From positions 115,371 to 179,370 of the forward strand of contig JAMKCH010058117.1 of assembly GCA_023653785.1 (NCBI GenBank): a DNA stretch of 64,000 nt, given 5' to 3'. The notes under the pieces were generated by a model. That model saw nothing but the letters and a program-made list of their open reading frames with translations, was not told where the DNA came from and made no database searches. A program made the position numbers and the translations under genes. The stretch is from Ophioderma brevispina. Its lineage: Eukaryota; Echinodermata; Ophiuroidea; Amphilepidida; Ophiodermatidae. This document shows, piece by piece, positions 21,244 through 31,692 of the stretch; position 1 is the first letter of the stretch; every line of letters begins with the position of its first letter.

Positions 21244-21940
21244 TTTGTTTGGTCTTACTGCAGCGTTGACTTGGATACCGATTGGATCGATGTTGAGTTA
21301 GTGGAACAGGATCCAGAACAATCTTGCTACACATGTTAGAGATGTTTTTATTAACAATAGCTAGATCAGGGTTGTAACCTCTCTTCCAACGGGCGCTATG
21401 AAATGATGGCGGCAGCTTAGAGTCGTGAAGGAGACGTAGATGCTGACTGTCTATCCATTCTTCGACAGCTTGTCCGTCTTTGTTAGTTTCATTGTAGCCC
21501 CATTGGGTACTGTGGCGGTTGAAATCGCCAATGAGGAAGTGAGGTTTGGTGGAATTCCCAAGGCTGAGTTGAGGGTGCTTGAAGTCTACTGATGGAGGTT
21601 TGTAGATGGATGTAACTATGACAGAGTTAAGCTCAATGGTGAGGACTTCGATGTTGTTGTCATTAGACATTGAGGTTGCTTCTACTGCAGTTCCTGTTCT
21701 CACATATATAGCACTTCCATATTGTCGATGTGGTCTCTCGATGGCAAGGACCATTCCTGGTATGGTTGGGTGGTGGTTATCGATTCCTCTGTGGGTTTCC
21801 TGCAGACATAGGACATCGCATTGGAGATTGTTACACAAATCAGCAATGATGTTACTTTTTGCATTGGAAAAACCCTTCACATTCAATGACGCTATAGTCA
21901 AGACAGACCTTAGAAAAGGCCTGTGCTGAGATCTAGTCAT
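21233..21940 (-). pseudogene. LINE endonuclease domain (EEP/APE-like)
   Basis: This 235-codon frame has the EEP endonuclease signature: ASLNVKGFSN near the start, CDVLCLQETHRG (catalytic Glu), a SIYKPPS strand and FLIGDFNRHSTQWGY (catalytic Asp/Asn), followed by NPDLAIVNK. In intact elements this domain nicks target DNA for target-primed reverse transcription. It ends at 21233 in a new stop, and the protein continues in another frame from 21243, so a frameshift lies near 21240. Confidence 0.88.
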
Positions 21941-22084
21941 GATATGGGTATACTTAAGAAATGTTAAAGGAAAACAGTGTTTGGTGTTGTAGAGATTAGT
22001 TCACTTCTTGGCAGTTACTAACAGGGAGACCACAAGACGGTTGTCTACTTCTCCCCCTGAGCCGTTTTAGCTCGATCTGAATTT

Positions 22085-24016
22085 GGACATTCTTGCTTGA
22101 TACATGGGCAGGGAATGAACTAATTCTTCAGTGTATGATGTGTATCTTTTGTAGTTAAGGAATAATTAATTAGTATATCTCTCGTAGTTGTGCTTTTATT
22201 GCAGACGTATGTTTTTATGCGTGTGTTATTGCGATAAATAATAATGTTCAATATTTTTAACAACAAAGGCTATCTAAAAAGCCTGTATAGTTTTGTCAAT
22301 ATAATTCTTTAAAATACAAAAAATCTGATTTGTTATTGATCTGCTATAATGTATATTATTAAAAGTGGTAAAGTTTGCTTTGTAAAATTGTTGATATATT
22401 TTAACATAATGACACGATATGACACAATTGTGTTGAGGTGTCGTTAAATTCTAATACTCACTCACTCTAAGGTGAAAGTTCAGTTCACTAATAAACTCAC
22501 GTACGCCAAAACGCCATCGACACGAGCAGTTTTCTTCACTAGGAGGCGTGGTTTAAAGTGGTTATTATCTGGGAAAATATAGAATCACCGACGCCGTATG
22601 CATTAAGAAGTTTTAATCTGTATATTGGGGGGGGGGGGGGGGCACGAATCGGACAGGATAAGTCTACCACGATCATATCCAATGACCACGGAATTACCAG
22701 GGACAATTTGCAAAGCACAACTATGTTGGGTAATAATCTTCTAAACAGCCATGCTGCTTTGTATTACTATGACATACAACACAATGAAAATGCTTTTTGG
22801 CCATATTAGAAGCAAAATAATTCCAATCCAATTTTTTTTATCAGTTACATCCCTAGATAGGACTCACAATACAATACAATACAATTTGGGATAAATGCTC
22901 TTAGAGCCCTATTCTTCTCGAAATTAGAGCAGAGAGATGATTTTTTTTCAAGAAAGACGTGTAAGGATCCTTGTCATTTGTGTGGCCTTGGTTTTTTCCC
23001 GGGGGGGGGGGGGGGTTTTTTTTTTTTTTTTTTTTGTGAAAACAAAGGGGTCATAATTATACCAGTGTGAAAAAAGGGGGTCATAGTTATACCAGACGGC
23101 TGATTTTGCGACCCAATCCAGCGGCACGTCTCCGTATAGGCGTTTGTACTAAGAACCCCCCCCCCCGGGGGGTTTCACACTGTCACGAGACCAATGATGG
23201 TGTGTTTTAACCTTAGTCCAGCCAACGTAGCTTTCATACTTTTCTCGTAACATTGGTACTGAATAAGTGCAAACATTCCTCTTCGTGTCATCGTGATGAC
23301 GTCGTAACCTCAAGAAGTTTAAAATAGACCAATTTTCAGCAAATATCGTACAAACACCAGATTTATGCCATTCTGGTTTTTTGTTTTTGCTTTGTATGAA
23401 TGAGGTAGCTATTCAGACAAATAGCAAGTTTGCTGTTAATGTTTTACTGTAAGATTTGTTTTCAACATCTGGGAGCTGCACCAACAAACTCTTCTCCTGC
23501 AAATTTGAAGACATATCCAGCGTTAAAGAGACACGAGGACATCTCCAGAAAGAAGCGCCCCAATTTTTTTCGAACCCAGCTATTGTTTGTGCATAATTGG
23601 AATGCTTACCAATGTATTAGGTCACACATGAAGTGGATAAACCGAATACGTCGTCGTTATGTAATAAGATCATTAATATAAGATGATGATTTTGCATTTT
23701 CTGTCGTGCACGACAGAAAATCAAAACATGCTTTTTTATGGGGACGATAACGATAGCAGGCAAGTTCAAAACATAATTTTTGGTTTTCTTTTCACTTGTT
23801 TGTCCAATAAACCTTCGAAACGTTCTCGGTAGTTGCTCTACAACCGATGAAGGGTAAATTGGATAAATTTGTATCCTCAAAAGTAAAAATGTCTTTCTGT
23901 CCCGTTAAGAACTAGGAGAGGTTAAATACTGCATTACATAAAATTCGTCTGACGATGCTTATTAAACGGGTACTTAATATATGTAATTTGGTGTTTCTTT
24001 TTCATTTTAATCGCAG
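22085..24016. other. rest of intron 12: homopolymer-rich, no gene seen
   Basis: It contains a G16 run at 22627-22642, an (ACAAT)n patch near 22865-22888, a G15 run followed by T20 at 23001-23035, and a C/G tract at about 23155-23172 that is the inverse of the first (CCCCGGGG both times). It also contains a 24-base perfect palindrome at 23697-23720. I see no exon with paired splice signals. The small ORF at 23430-23681 has no recognised domain. Confidence 0.5.
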
Positions 24017-24194
24017 ATACACCATTGATTGATGAGAATTTTTTCATGTTGAAAGATTACCACGAGGATTCCAAAGACGTTAGTAACCGTGTGGTCATCC
24101 TCGCTAATTATGGGCCATTTCCCAGCGAAGATATAAGAAAGAAAAGACGAGTCGAGGAAACACTCGAAATTAGTTGTATTGCTCGCGGAACAAG
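24017..24194 (+). CDS. Ig/SEA gene exon 13: N-terminal half of Ig domain 10
   Basis: 178 bp. The acceptor is TAATCGCAG ending at 24016 (phase 1) and the donor CAAG|GTATGC after 24194 leaves two bases of a codon (phase 2). It encodes a basic segment DIRKKRRVEET and the first Ig cysteine in LEISCIARGT. Exon 14 begins with A, completing an arginine codon and giving RPEIDIIW, the tryptophan strand. The exon follows a 6 kb intron that holds a foldback element and a LINE. Confidence 0.88.
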
Positions 24195-24915
24195 GTATGC
24201 GTTGTTGACACTCCAGAATGATCATATGGAGTACTTCTGTAATTTACCGTAAACTTTGGTTCACATTCTTAACATTAAAAATATACAGTTATATAATACG
24301 TTTCACCAATAAAGCTTTAGGCGGCCACTTTTAACGCGTATAATAATAATAATATCCACGTAATACTACACACAAAGTTTATCACATCAAAATTAAAATT
24401 CCGATTCACCTGAAATTTTGGAATTGAGCATTCTTGGCGACTATCTCTAGTTTAAGTTAAAAAAAAAAAATTCGAAATCTCTGAGTCAGCCTTTACATTC
24501 ATATACGATGTAGACCTCGGGTAATGTCACAAAGAGGGGAACCTTGTTCTGGTATGACAGATCGAGGTGACGTTAAATGAGTGTGTGATAAGAGTCAGTA
24601 AGCTTGTGTTAAAAACAAAAAGGGAAACATCAAACTGGGATGGAGTTTTCCCTCTTATAAAGGTAATATATCCAGAGGATTTTTTTTCATAGTGTTGAAC
24701 AATATGATAAGAGTAGGTTCATATTTTGGAACACAAAACAGGTTCAGCTTGAAGCCTTCCAATAAATAGGAGGACAAATAACCTTATAATGGTAAGGTGT
24801 GAAAGCGAAGTTATTACATTAATTCTAAAATGATAGTTTAACTTTGCCTGGGTGACCCACTAGAAAACTTGTATTGGTGCGGTTAAGAGAAATTCATTTG
24901 GAATCTATTTTTCAG

Positions 24916-25151
24916 ACCTGAGATTGATATCATTTGGAGATTAGATGATGAATTGATTTCAAATGATTTCGTACTCGTGGAGACAGTTGATAGCGATTTG
25001 AACGTCGGCGAAGGACAGCAACTTGTAGACACCATCAGTACCCTCACGTTTGACCCTGTGTTACGTAGTTATCATTACAAGAACCTAACATGCGAGGCTT
25101 CAACTAACACCGTGGATTTCATTTCACGAACAACTACACTTGTTGTACTCA
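24916..25151 (+). CDS. Ig/SEA gene exon 14: C-terminal half of Ig domain 10
   Basis: 236 bp, phase 2 acceptor (TATTTTTCAG ending at 24915) and phase 1 donor (TCA|GTAAGT after 25151). It has the core tryptophan in IDIIWRLDDE and the second cysteine in KNLTCEASTNT, the latter within a sequon (NLT), then a final strand RTTTLVVL. Together with exon 13 this is a well-formed Ig domain. Confidence 0.9.
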
Positions 25152-25501
25152 GTAAGTTGCGTTATTTTCCATGTTGTACCATAGGGGTGTCTTATTATTT
25201 CATATTTTCTCTTGTAGTTTATTTTAAGCTGGAATGACTTACCTTTGATCTTATCAAGATGAATTAATCTTCAAGCTATAATTTATTGGTTTTACTTTGC
25301 TTCTAAAGCAGGTGATGTAATCTGGTAATCTGTTGTAGATGTTACAATAATTTACGAGGTTGATGAAAGCCACTGTATTCCAATGTAGCAGTTGGATTTA
25401 CTAGTAGCAAATGAAAAAAAATCCATTGAGACAATCTTTAAAGTGTTAGTCAATTTGTATCCACTACACTGATACTCTCAAGTAATGGATTTATGTTGTA
25501 G

Positions 25502-25715
25502 CCCCACCAGATACGCCTTTGGAGGTGACCACAAATGACATTATCAACGAAGGTCAAAGGGTGACACTGGAATGTAGAGCTGTTAATGGCTACCCTGAAG
25601 GTGTGTTCCAATGGAATATTATCACTGGAGATGCTCTTCTTGAGGACGAACAACAAGGTCCAACCCAAACAACATTATTGCCAAATAACCGTTATGAACA
25701 GTACAGCACCTACAG
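25502..25715 (+). CDS. Ig/SEA gene exon 15: N-terminal part of Ig domain 11
   Basis: 214 bp, phase 1 acceptor (TATGTTGTAG ending at 25501) and phase 2 donor (TACAG|GTACAT after 25715). It starts PPDTPLEVTT, with the Ig core cysteine in VTLECRAVNGYP and the tryptophan in VFQWNIITG. It ends at YEQYSTY, in the strand before the second cysteine. Domains 10 and 11 both have phase 2 interior introns, though at different depths, unlike domains 1 and 7. Confidence 0.9.
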
Positions 25716-25757
25716 GTACATACCTCCCATGTGTAGCCGTTTATTCTTACACATTAA

Positions 25758-26174
25758 AGGTGCAACGAGAGATTTCAAGACATCTATATTTTCTGTGAAA
25801 TTTAGTGATTTCATATAGATTAGACACTCAATAGCTTCCCTACCTTCTATTTGGCTGCAGAAATAACTTAAAATGAAAACAAAAGGTGATTTGTATAAGC
25901 TTATATTTGAGTAGAAAACATAGGCTGAATTTCTCCTATACAAAATTACAAATTTCACAATTTTTTGTACCAGTATAGAGTTTACCTACACAGGCTATTT
26001 CTGTGGAGAAGCAGTTGGTAACAGCATTTACTTAATTTTTGTACCAAAGAAACAGTTCCCAGCTTAATCCTTTCAGATGGGGATATTTCTGATAGAAAGC
26101 TTAAGACCAGTGCAAAAATCAGAATTTTCACATTTTTTCGGGACACCTGTTATTTGAAATCTCTCGTTGCCCCT
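25758..26174. mobile_element. TTAA-flanked inverted-repeat element (417 bp)
   Basis: Flanked by TTAA at 25754-25757 and 26175-26178. The ends are AGGTGCAACGAGAGATTTCA and the inverse TGAAATCTCTCGTTGCCCCT, about 20 bp with one or two differences. There is no transposase ORF. It is probably a piggyBac-like MITE. It starts only 42 bases after the exon 15 donor. A partial relative is at 290-420. Confidence 0.82.
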
Positions 26175-26240
26175 TTAAGATAAAGTGTCATGCAATTTGC
26201 CCGCATGTATACTTTCATGCTCAGATGATATTCTCTAGCT

Positions 26241-26241
26241 T

Positions 26242-26293
<52 letters not shown>

Positions 26294-26310
26294 TCAATCA
26301 TTCAATCAAT
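26241..26310. repeat. (ATCA)n tetranucleotide repeat
   Basis: Near-perfect TCAA/ATCA units from 26241 to about 26292, then interrupted units to about 26310. Read on the minus strand this is (TTGA)n and sits at the 3' end of the LINE fragment at 26311-27060, so it is probably that element's tail rather than an independent microsatellite. Confidence 0.93.
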
Positions 26311-27060
26311 TTATTTCCATCTCCAACTCAATATATACATGTAAGTAGGTACGAAATCTATTACAAAAGGAAAAAAAGAGGATGTGGAGGAGATGTGGAT
26401 ACCGCTACAAATAAAAAAAAAAAAAGGTTACAAGAGAAAACAAAATCAGAACATAACACACGGATACATAGCCATCCCAGAACGTGTCTGCTCTCCCTGA
26501 AACCCAATCACTATCACAACCCATCCCCTGCCCAGATAAAGGCACACACACTGGATTACATTAACAACATACGTAGCTACATAATTCCCATACACGATAG
26601 ACAAAATGCCATTTAGGAGAAACAAATGGACAGTTTGGTTGAGAATAAAAAGTGATTTGTAAAAAAGCCTGCTGATGTAAAGTAGAAGGGAAATCAAGTT
26701 GATTGGACTTTGTATTTAATGATAATGATTAATAAAATGAGCTTTCAGTACAGCTTTGAACATAGACGAACATATTTTAAGGGTAGGGTTTAGTGTATTC
26801 CAGAGTAGGGCACCTTGTGATTGAATAGTGTTTCTGGCAAGAAGAGTATTTTTATAGCCTTTACATAGAATTCATTAAAAATGTCAGTATCATGTGAATG
26901 TATGTCTTTGTTCACAATGAATTGTCATAAACATCATTGGGTAACAAACCATGACAATATTTATACATAAAGATTAAAAGATGATATTTGTAAATATCGT
27001 GACTTATAAGGGTGTCAATTTAATAGTTGATATTTGGATAAATTTATTTTGTAAGTACTT
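26311..27060 (-). mobile_element. LINE 3' fragment (C-terminal ORF end plus UTR)
   Basis: On the minus strand, decayed text such as LLIFMYKYCHGLLPNDVYDN (near 26960) leads to NTIQSQGALLWNTLNPTLK and SSMFKAVLKAHFI ending at a TAA near 26715. This matches the general C-terminal pattern of CR1/L2-group LINE proteins (a WNxL motif followed by a FKxxLKxxL helix). The remaining 400 bases down to the (TTGA)n tail would be the 3' UTR. The element ends about 30-50 bases before exon 16 and is antisense to it. Confidence 0.7.
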
Positions 27061-27089
27061 AATTCATTTGAAACTAATATTTTCACCAG

Positions 27090-27205
27090 CTTTGTAGCAA
27101 CCAACATGGACAATGGGAGGCAGATATCGTGTGAGCTTCTACAACGATACGAAGAATATGAATTTGTTACTGATACTACAGGAGAATATGATATATCATT
27201 TAACT
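27090..27205 (+). CDS. Ig/SEA gene exon 16: C-terminal part of Ig domain 11
   Basis: A short exon of 116 bp. Phase 2 acceptor (TTTTCACCAG ending at 27089) and phase 1 donor (AACT|GTAAGT after 27205). Joined to exon 15 it reads QYSTY-S-FVATNMDNGRQISC, placing the second Ig cysteine correctly, and ends GEYDISFN. Both splice phases and the domain are satisfied only with this exon. Confidence 0.86.
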
Positions 27206-27391
27206 GTAAGTAATGCTTTGGTTTGTAAAGCCTTAAACCTATTTTTTTTTATAACAGAGAAAAACAAGTTCTCATAGGTTGCATCAACCCTCTAGCAGTA
27301 ACCGAATATTTGAGCTAATTGATTTTAAGCAGTTCGTGCTTGAGTAGCAATTTAATCTCATCGTTAAAGTTCATCACTACTTCATACTTAA

Positions 27392-27934
27392 AGCAATATT
27401 AGCACATTTTTTTGAAGGGCGCCCCCAATTTTTCAAAAATTTGGAGATTTTTACACGGTTGCATTGGTAACTGGCTAGTAAACTATACCTGTGAATGGTT
27501 AAGCTCGAAAATGTCTGTGTCACAAACGAAGGAATTTTGTACTAGAATAATTATTATCGGGGATCCCCGATAATAATTCAACGGCTGCTGTAAACGGCCT
27601 TCCAATGTGAAATAGCCGGGAAATAGCGCCATGTACGTGTCTACGCTCATCCATTAGTTGTTTTAATAGTTCAGCAAAGTCAAGTTAGAGGTTATTTTCT
27701 CGAGGTGACACTATTTCATCATGGACGGACATAAACGTAGCATTTCCAGCTCTGCCGTTAAGTCCAATCTGGGATCCCAATTCTAATTACAAAATCGCTT
27801 ATTTTGTGATAAATACGCATTTTTTAGCATTCTCGTTCGCAGGTATAGTTTCCTAGACAATTACCAACGTAACTGTGAAAAAATATCAAATTTTGAAAAT
27901 TGGGGGCGCTCTTCAAAAATGTGCCAATATTGCT
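27392..27934. mobile_element. TTAA-flanked element with ~105 bp inverted repeats (543 bp)
   Basis: Flanked by TTAA at 27388-27391 and 27935-27938. The ends AGCAATATTAGCACATTTTT and the inverse of AAATGTGCCAATATTGCT begin inverted repeats that continue through GCGCCCCCAATTTT and AACTATACCTG for about 105 bases, with small indels. There is no ORF. It is the clearest long-TIR TTAA element in the window, lying in the intron between exons 16 and 17. Confidence 0.88.
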
Positions 27935-28067
27935 TTAACTATTTTTGGTTATGCAAGAATTATTCAAAAATTCCACAATCTTTACTAATTTGTAAGTAGT
28001 ACTAAAATATACACTTGATTATAGAAAAATTTTCGTATTTTTACATATATTTATGTGTTAACTACAG

Positions 28068-28394
28068 ATTGTCCATTAACATCAGCAAGACTTCAAGGCT
28101 GCCCTACTTTCCCGATTTATCCGGAGCAAGATCCTACATTGACGTGTGTTTCAGGCGTCGCAAATCCAGGGCCACATCTGCAGTGGCTGATTAATGGTGT
28201 CACTCACGCACCATCACAGCCTTCCGTAACTCGAGTAGAGGACTATGGGTATGTGACGAGCCAAGTTTGGACTCGGAGCTTCAGCGAAGCAGAAAACGGT
28301 GTGCAATTGCAGTGCTGTCAGCGGACACTTGCGGTTGCTTCGGACTGTGGCAACACTTGCAGTGACGTTTGCACTATCAATGTCGTCGGTGAAC
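28068..28394 (+). CDS. Ig/SEA gene exon 17: complete Ig domain 12
   Basis: 327 bp, phase 1/1. The acceptor is AACTACAG ending at 28067 and the donor AAC|GTAAGT after 28394. The Ig core is TLTCVSGVANPGP, LQWLINGVTH and VQLQCCQRT. The last third is cysteine-rich (SDCGNTCSDVC), which could form extra disulfides before the SEA-like module. This is the last Ig domain found. Confidence 0.9.
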
Positions 28395-28476
28395 GTAAGT
28401 GCTAACTTCTTCTATACCAAAGCAGTGTAGGCTCCAGACGTTGTCATTTACTGCTATATTTTAACTAGTAATTTTC

Positions 28477-28746
28477 TTGGTTACGGTAGCATCATGTCGG
28501 AAGTTCTTCGACTTCTTAAGAGGGCCTGGTATAAGAAAGCTTAAGTTTACTTGGAAGATACCTATAACAAGAGTCTCGATATTGATTCATGTTTTGGACG
28601 GAACATTTCTAATTATATACGTTGGGAAGGAGTCCAACTCACAGAACTTTGTTGTTGCATCCATAAAGATTTTAATAACGTCCTCGTCTGTGGGTGATTC
28701 AAAAGCAGTAAGACGAAATGCATATTTAGAGTACATTATCAATTAG
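28477..28746 (+). other. 89-codon ORF in intron 17, function unknown
   Basis: An open frame follows the donor region with KFFDFLRGPGIRK near its start and SILIHVLDGTFLIIYVG in the middle. It has no recognised domain and no clear acceptor in phase with exon 17 (phase 1, final C). It could be a chance ORF or a transposon remnant. Confidence 0.2.
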
Positions 28747-29021
28747 CATGTTACAATGATCATCAAACCCGACACATATTTAAAAAAAATGCAAACCTGT
28801 TGGCAAGGATCTGGTCAGAAGTACAACTAGGAAAAGCCGACTCCCTCGTTCAACGGATCTTACGAAACAATCATCAGAACAAGTATCAACAAAATCGTAA
28901 TAACAGGCAATCCCAGCTTCATCTTTCATACCTTTGACCACTTGCTGCTCTCTACAATACGGTCAACTTCAAATTACGCCACCTATGCTCAAGTTTCCTT
29001 TGACATTTTGCCTTCCGACTA

Positions 29022-29221
29022 CACCCTAAAACACCGTGGTCATTTTCGTAGTAATTTACCGGGGTAGTAGTCAACTATGCACACTACCCTTTGACCACGA
29101 AAGGGTCTATTTTGACACTTTATGTGGTCACAATTTAACCACTATTTCAGGGTAGTGTGCATAGTTGACTTACTGACCCGGTAAATGACCACAAAAATGA
29201 ACATGGTGATGTTTTACTGTG
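29022..29221. mobile_element. TA-flanked palindromic MITE (200 bp)
   Basis: TA at 29020-29021 and 29222-29223. The inverted arms of about 72 bp contain CACCCTAAAACA / the inverse of TGTTTTACTGTG, then AATTTACCGGG, AGTCAACTATGCACACTACC and their inverse. The spacer is about 60 bases. It is probably a Tc1/mariner-type MITE; no ORF. Confidence 0.85.
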
Positions 29222-29900
29222 TATGGGAATACAATGTGCCCACCAAGTACGAGCTTCGATGCTTGAGTGTCGACAAAGTATGAAAATAAGCTTTATGGTA
29301 ACCCTTTGCCTAAAAATAGGTGTCACTTGATTCTCTCCCTCCACAAATATCGATTGATTCCTTGGTTGTTAGAGTTTCCTTTCCTTTTCAATCGGAAGAA
29401 TCCATGGATTTAAGCTATCAGTTGTAGTTGTCAGGTTGTAGCAAACGTAAAGATCCTGCTACATATTGAAGGGGCATTTTTAGATCATCTGAACCGTTAG
29501 CCTTAGTAATCCATGTGTACCTAATCTTACGTGCAAATTCGGTCGTATCTGTATTTTCTGTCCATAAACGGACAGAAATTACAGCACAGTGGCCTATGGG
29601 ACCGTGGGAAACAAACAGTTGCTCATAACACAAAACCGCAAGATCGGCAATAACTCAAATTTTGTGAATAAGCTTTTCTCAAGGATATCTAGTGCACAAT
29701 GAATAAAACAGAAGGTGCTGAAATCACGAAATGCAGCTTTAATTGGAGAATACGAAAAAAGGTAAACAAAAATGGTCGGTTATATGAACAAAAAAATGCT
29801 GCGTGATCTTGTAAAACTTTACATCTACAAACGCACACCATTTGTCGGATACAAACGCACTGATATTTTGTTGTTCTATCTTTCTTTTTTCAATTTACAG

Positions 29901-29918
29901 AGCCTCCACCAGTTATTG
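29901..29918 (+). CDS. Ig/SEA gene exon 18: 18-nt microexon (proline linker)
   Basis: The acceptor TTCAATTTACAG (ending 29900) and the donor ATTG|GTAAGT (after 29918) bracket AG CCT CCA CCA GTT ATT G. It is in phase 1/1, so inclusion or skipping keeps the frame. It adds Q-PPPVI between the Cys-rich end of Ig 12 and the SEA-like exon. The strong splice sites and perfect phase support it; no ORF finder would list it. Confidence 0.75.
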
Positions 29919-30595
29919 GTAAGTTAATCCATATTTATAACGTAGCTCAGCTTGACCTAGAAAATATTTAATCAGGTGAAATTTAATCTAGACTAGTATG
30001 CTCAAACTTGTTTGAATGACCGTTCAGTTAAAGGGAGTTTAAGGGACATTTAGACATTTGGTGGGTATGAAGGGCGCCTATATTTACAGCAAGGTATGAT
30101 TTTTGCGTGTATTAATAAACAACTCAAAGGAAAAAGCCACATGTCGTAATGTGGTAACTCCTCAGAATTAATATATCCCGTATTTTAATCCGATATCTAT
30201 TTTAACTCTAATAGCTAGATTTTACATATAGGTAGCATTGCCGGGCCCGCCTGATTGCGTACAGCAATACGGCATATCGCCATGTCTGGTCAGATAAGGG
30301 CAGCTGCCAATCGTGAGAAGATATTATGTTTTGAATTCAAAGTATGCTCGCAATCTGATTGGAGATGGAGGATTATAATGCTTGCAAGAGAATTCAAACG
30401 TCCGTTTGATTTAGAAATTCACTGAAATCACATTATCAAGGGAGCTGTAATTTGAATCTTGTGTTGAATTATAACTCTGATCTGGATTCAACAATGATGG
30501 GACGATTACCTTATGATGAAATTTATGCATTAAATAATGAGCAGAACTATATATTGTGTATGAACTGAGCCTCTCTATCAAGTTAGAGGTAGTGA

Positions 30596-30722
30596 TGAGA
30601 GAAGGAGCAGTGGCAGCAACAGCAGTTAGCTAGCAGTTGTAGCAGACGCAGTAGGAGTAGTGGTCATAATAATAGTAGCAATAGTAATCAGCAGCAACAT
30701 AGTAATAATAGCAGTGGTAGTA
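30596..30722. repeat. cryptic trinucleotide repeat (CAG/AGT/AAT)
   Basis: A run of imperfect trinucleotides (AGCAGT, GCAGCAACAGCAG, AGTAGTGG, AATAATAGTAGC) about 125 bases long. It lies about 200 bases before exon 19. Confidence 0.75.
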
Positions 30723-30919
30723 CTCGATATGTGTTTCCCACAATGATTTGAACTTGGAACATGGTGGATCATATATCTACATATCTTTACCTGAAGAGGA
30801 AAAAAACCAGAAGAAGATAAAAGAGAAGTAATAAAAGAACACCATCCAAAATGTGATGTGAGGAACCAAGTTCCTTTTGTTATATTTCGAGCTATTATAA
30901 GTACTTGTTTTATTTACAG

Positions 30920-31047
30920 GCTGTCGATGGGTACGTTTACGGGTGACTTTAGAGAACATCAATGGCAACTCTGCCCAATGGAGAGATACCTATGATGATC
31001 CATCGTCATCGGATTATCGACAGTTGACAAATGGCTTGCTAGACGTG
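30920..31047 (+). CDS. Ig/SEA gene exon 19: N-terminal half of SEA-like domain
   Basis: 128 bp. Phase 1 acceptor (TATTTACAG ending at 30919) and phase 0 donor (GACGTG|GTGAGT after 31047). It encodes CRWVRLRVTLENINGN, WRDTYDDPSSSDY and LTNGLLDV. The pattern of a hydrophobic beta strand, a Tyr/Asp-rich turn and an amphipathic helix resembles the first half of SEA domains (found in mucins, agrin, enterokinase and adhesion GPCRs). Exon 20 completes it. Confidence 0.8.
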
Positions 31048-31451
31048 GTGAGTACACCTCATCAGATCGTCTTCTCGACATTACGCTTCAGTTCAGTTCT
31101 GTTCTCTACGTGCTTTCCATTAGCAGATTTAGATCTGAACGGGCATTGTAGTTATTGGGACTCTTTGTAATATTTCGCTTCAAAATTAATCTTGACATGC
31201 GGTTAATATTTTATAAATATATGTAAGGTATTTTCCCATATAAGATAATATTATATTACCCCTGTAGTCTTGTCCTAATAATGCAGATTTCATTTTCTGA
31301 GTATATAGTTTTTTGCTCTGTTAGATTAAGTAAAGGTTGTATTTTAATGTATCTCTAATAAGGATTTGTTCAGAACAATGAAAATAAAGAAATGGTAAAT
31401 GTGTAGTTTGTTTAAAAAGTCTTAAAAACAATCTTTTTAAACATATCACAG

Positions 31452-31692
31452 TTCCGACTGATATTCCATGGACTTCCTGATTATAAAAGCACCGTTCTTC
31501 CGACCATTCGACGTTCACCAGATAACTTAGTCGAGGTTGTTCTTGGGCTTGAATTTGAATCTCCTTATGGATCAGACACAGATTCCATCAAACAGACTCT
31601 GCTGGATACCATTAACGCCAACGGTGTTATCGAAATAGAGTCGGGCAATGAAACTCCGTACGATATTCTAAGGAACAGTGTGAACACGGAAT
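31452..31692 (+). CDS. Ig/SEA gene exon 20: C-terminal half of SEA-like domain
   Basis: 241 bp. Phase 0 acceptor (CATATCACAG ending at 31451) and phase 1 donor (GAAT|GTAAGT after 31692). It reads FRLIFHGLPDYKSTVLPTIR, then NLVEVVLGLEF, DSIKQTLLDTINANG and a sequon NET. The strand NLVEVVLGLEF corresponds to the SEA strand that in cleaving members carries G-S-V-V; here the G-S pair is absent, so autoproteolysis is not expected. It is the last exon I can support. Reading past the donor gives only ECKSC and a TAA, which could be an alternative end. Confidence 0.82.

Larger units (their letters stand above)
19047..21960 (-). mobile_element. LINE (non-LTR retrotransposon), frame-shifted, with AAG-repeat tail
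   Basis: On the minus strand it runs from about 21960 to 19047, and the 3' end reads TGGACACGATAAGAAGAAGAAG, an (AAG)n-type tail. Encoded parts in order are an AP-type endonuclease, a linker, a reverse transcriptase and a C-terminal region. At least three or four frame breaks separate these pieces, so the copy is dead. A 59-base tandem duplication at about 20740-20838 adds one of them. The presence of an AP endonuclease plus the RT motifs places it in the Jockey/CR1/L2 group in a broad sense; the clade needs a tree. Position: intron 12 of the Ig/SEA gene, in antisense orientation. Confidence 0.92.

Noticed and set aside
26241..26310. CRISPR-like regular repeat
   Set aside because: Simple 4-base unit with no spacers, in a eukaryotic intron, at the tail of a LINE fragment.
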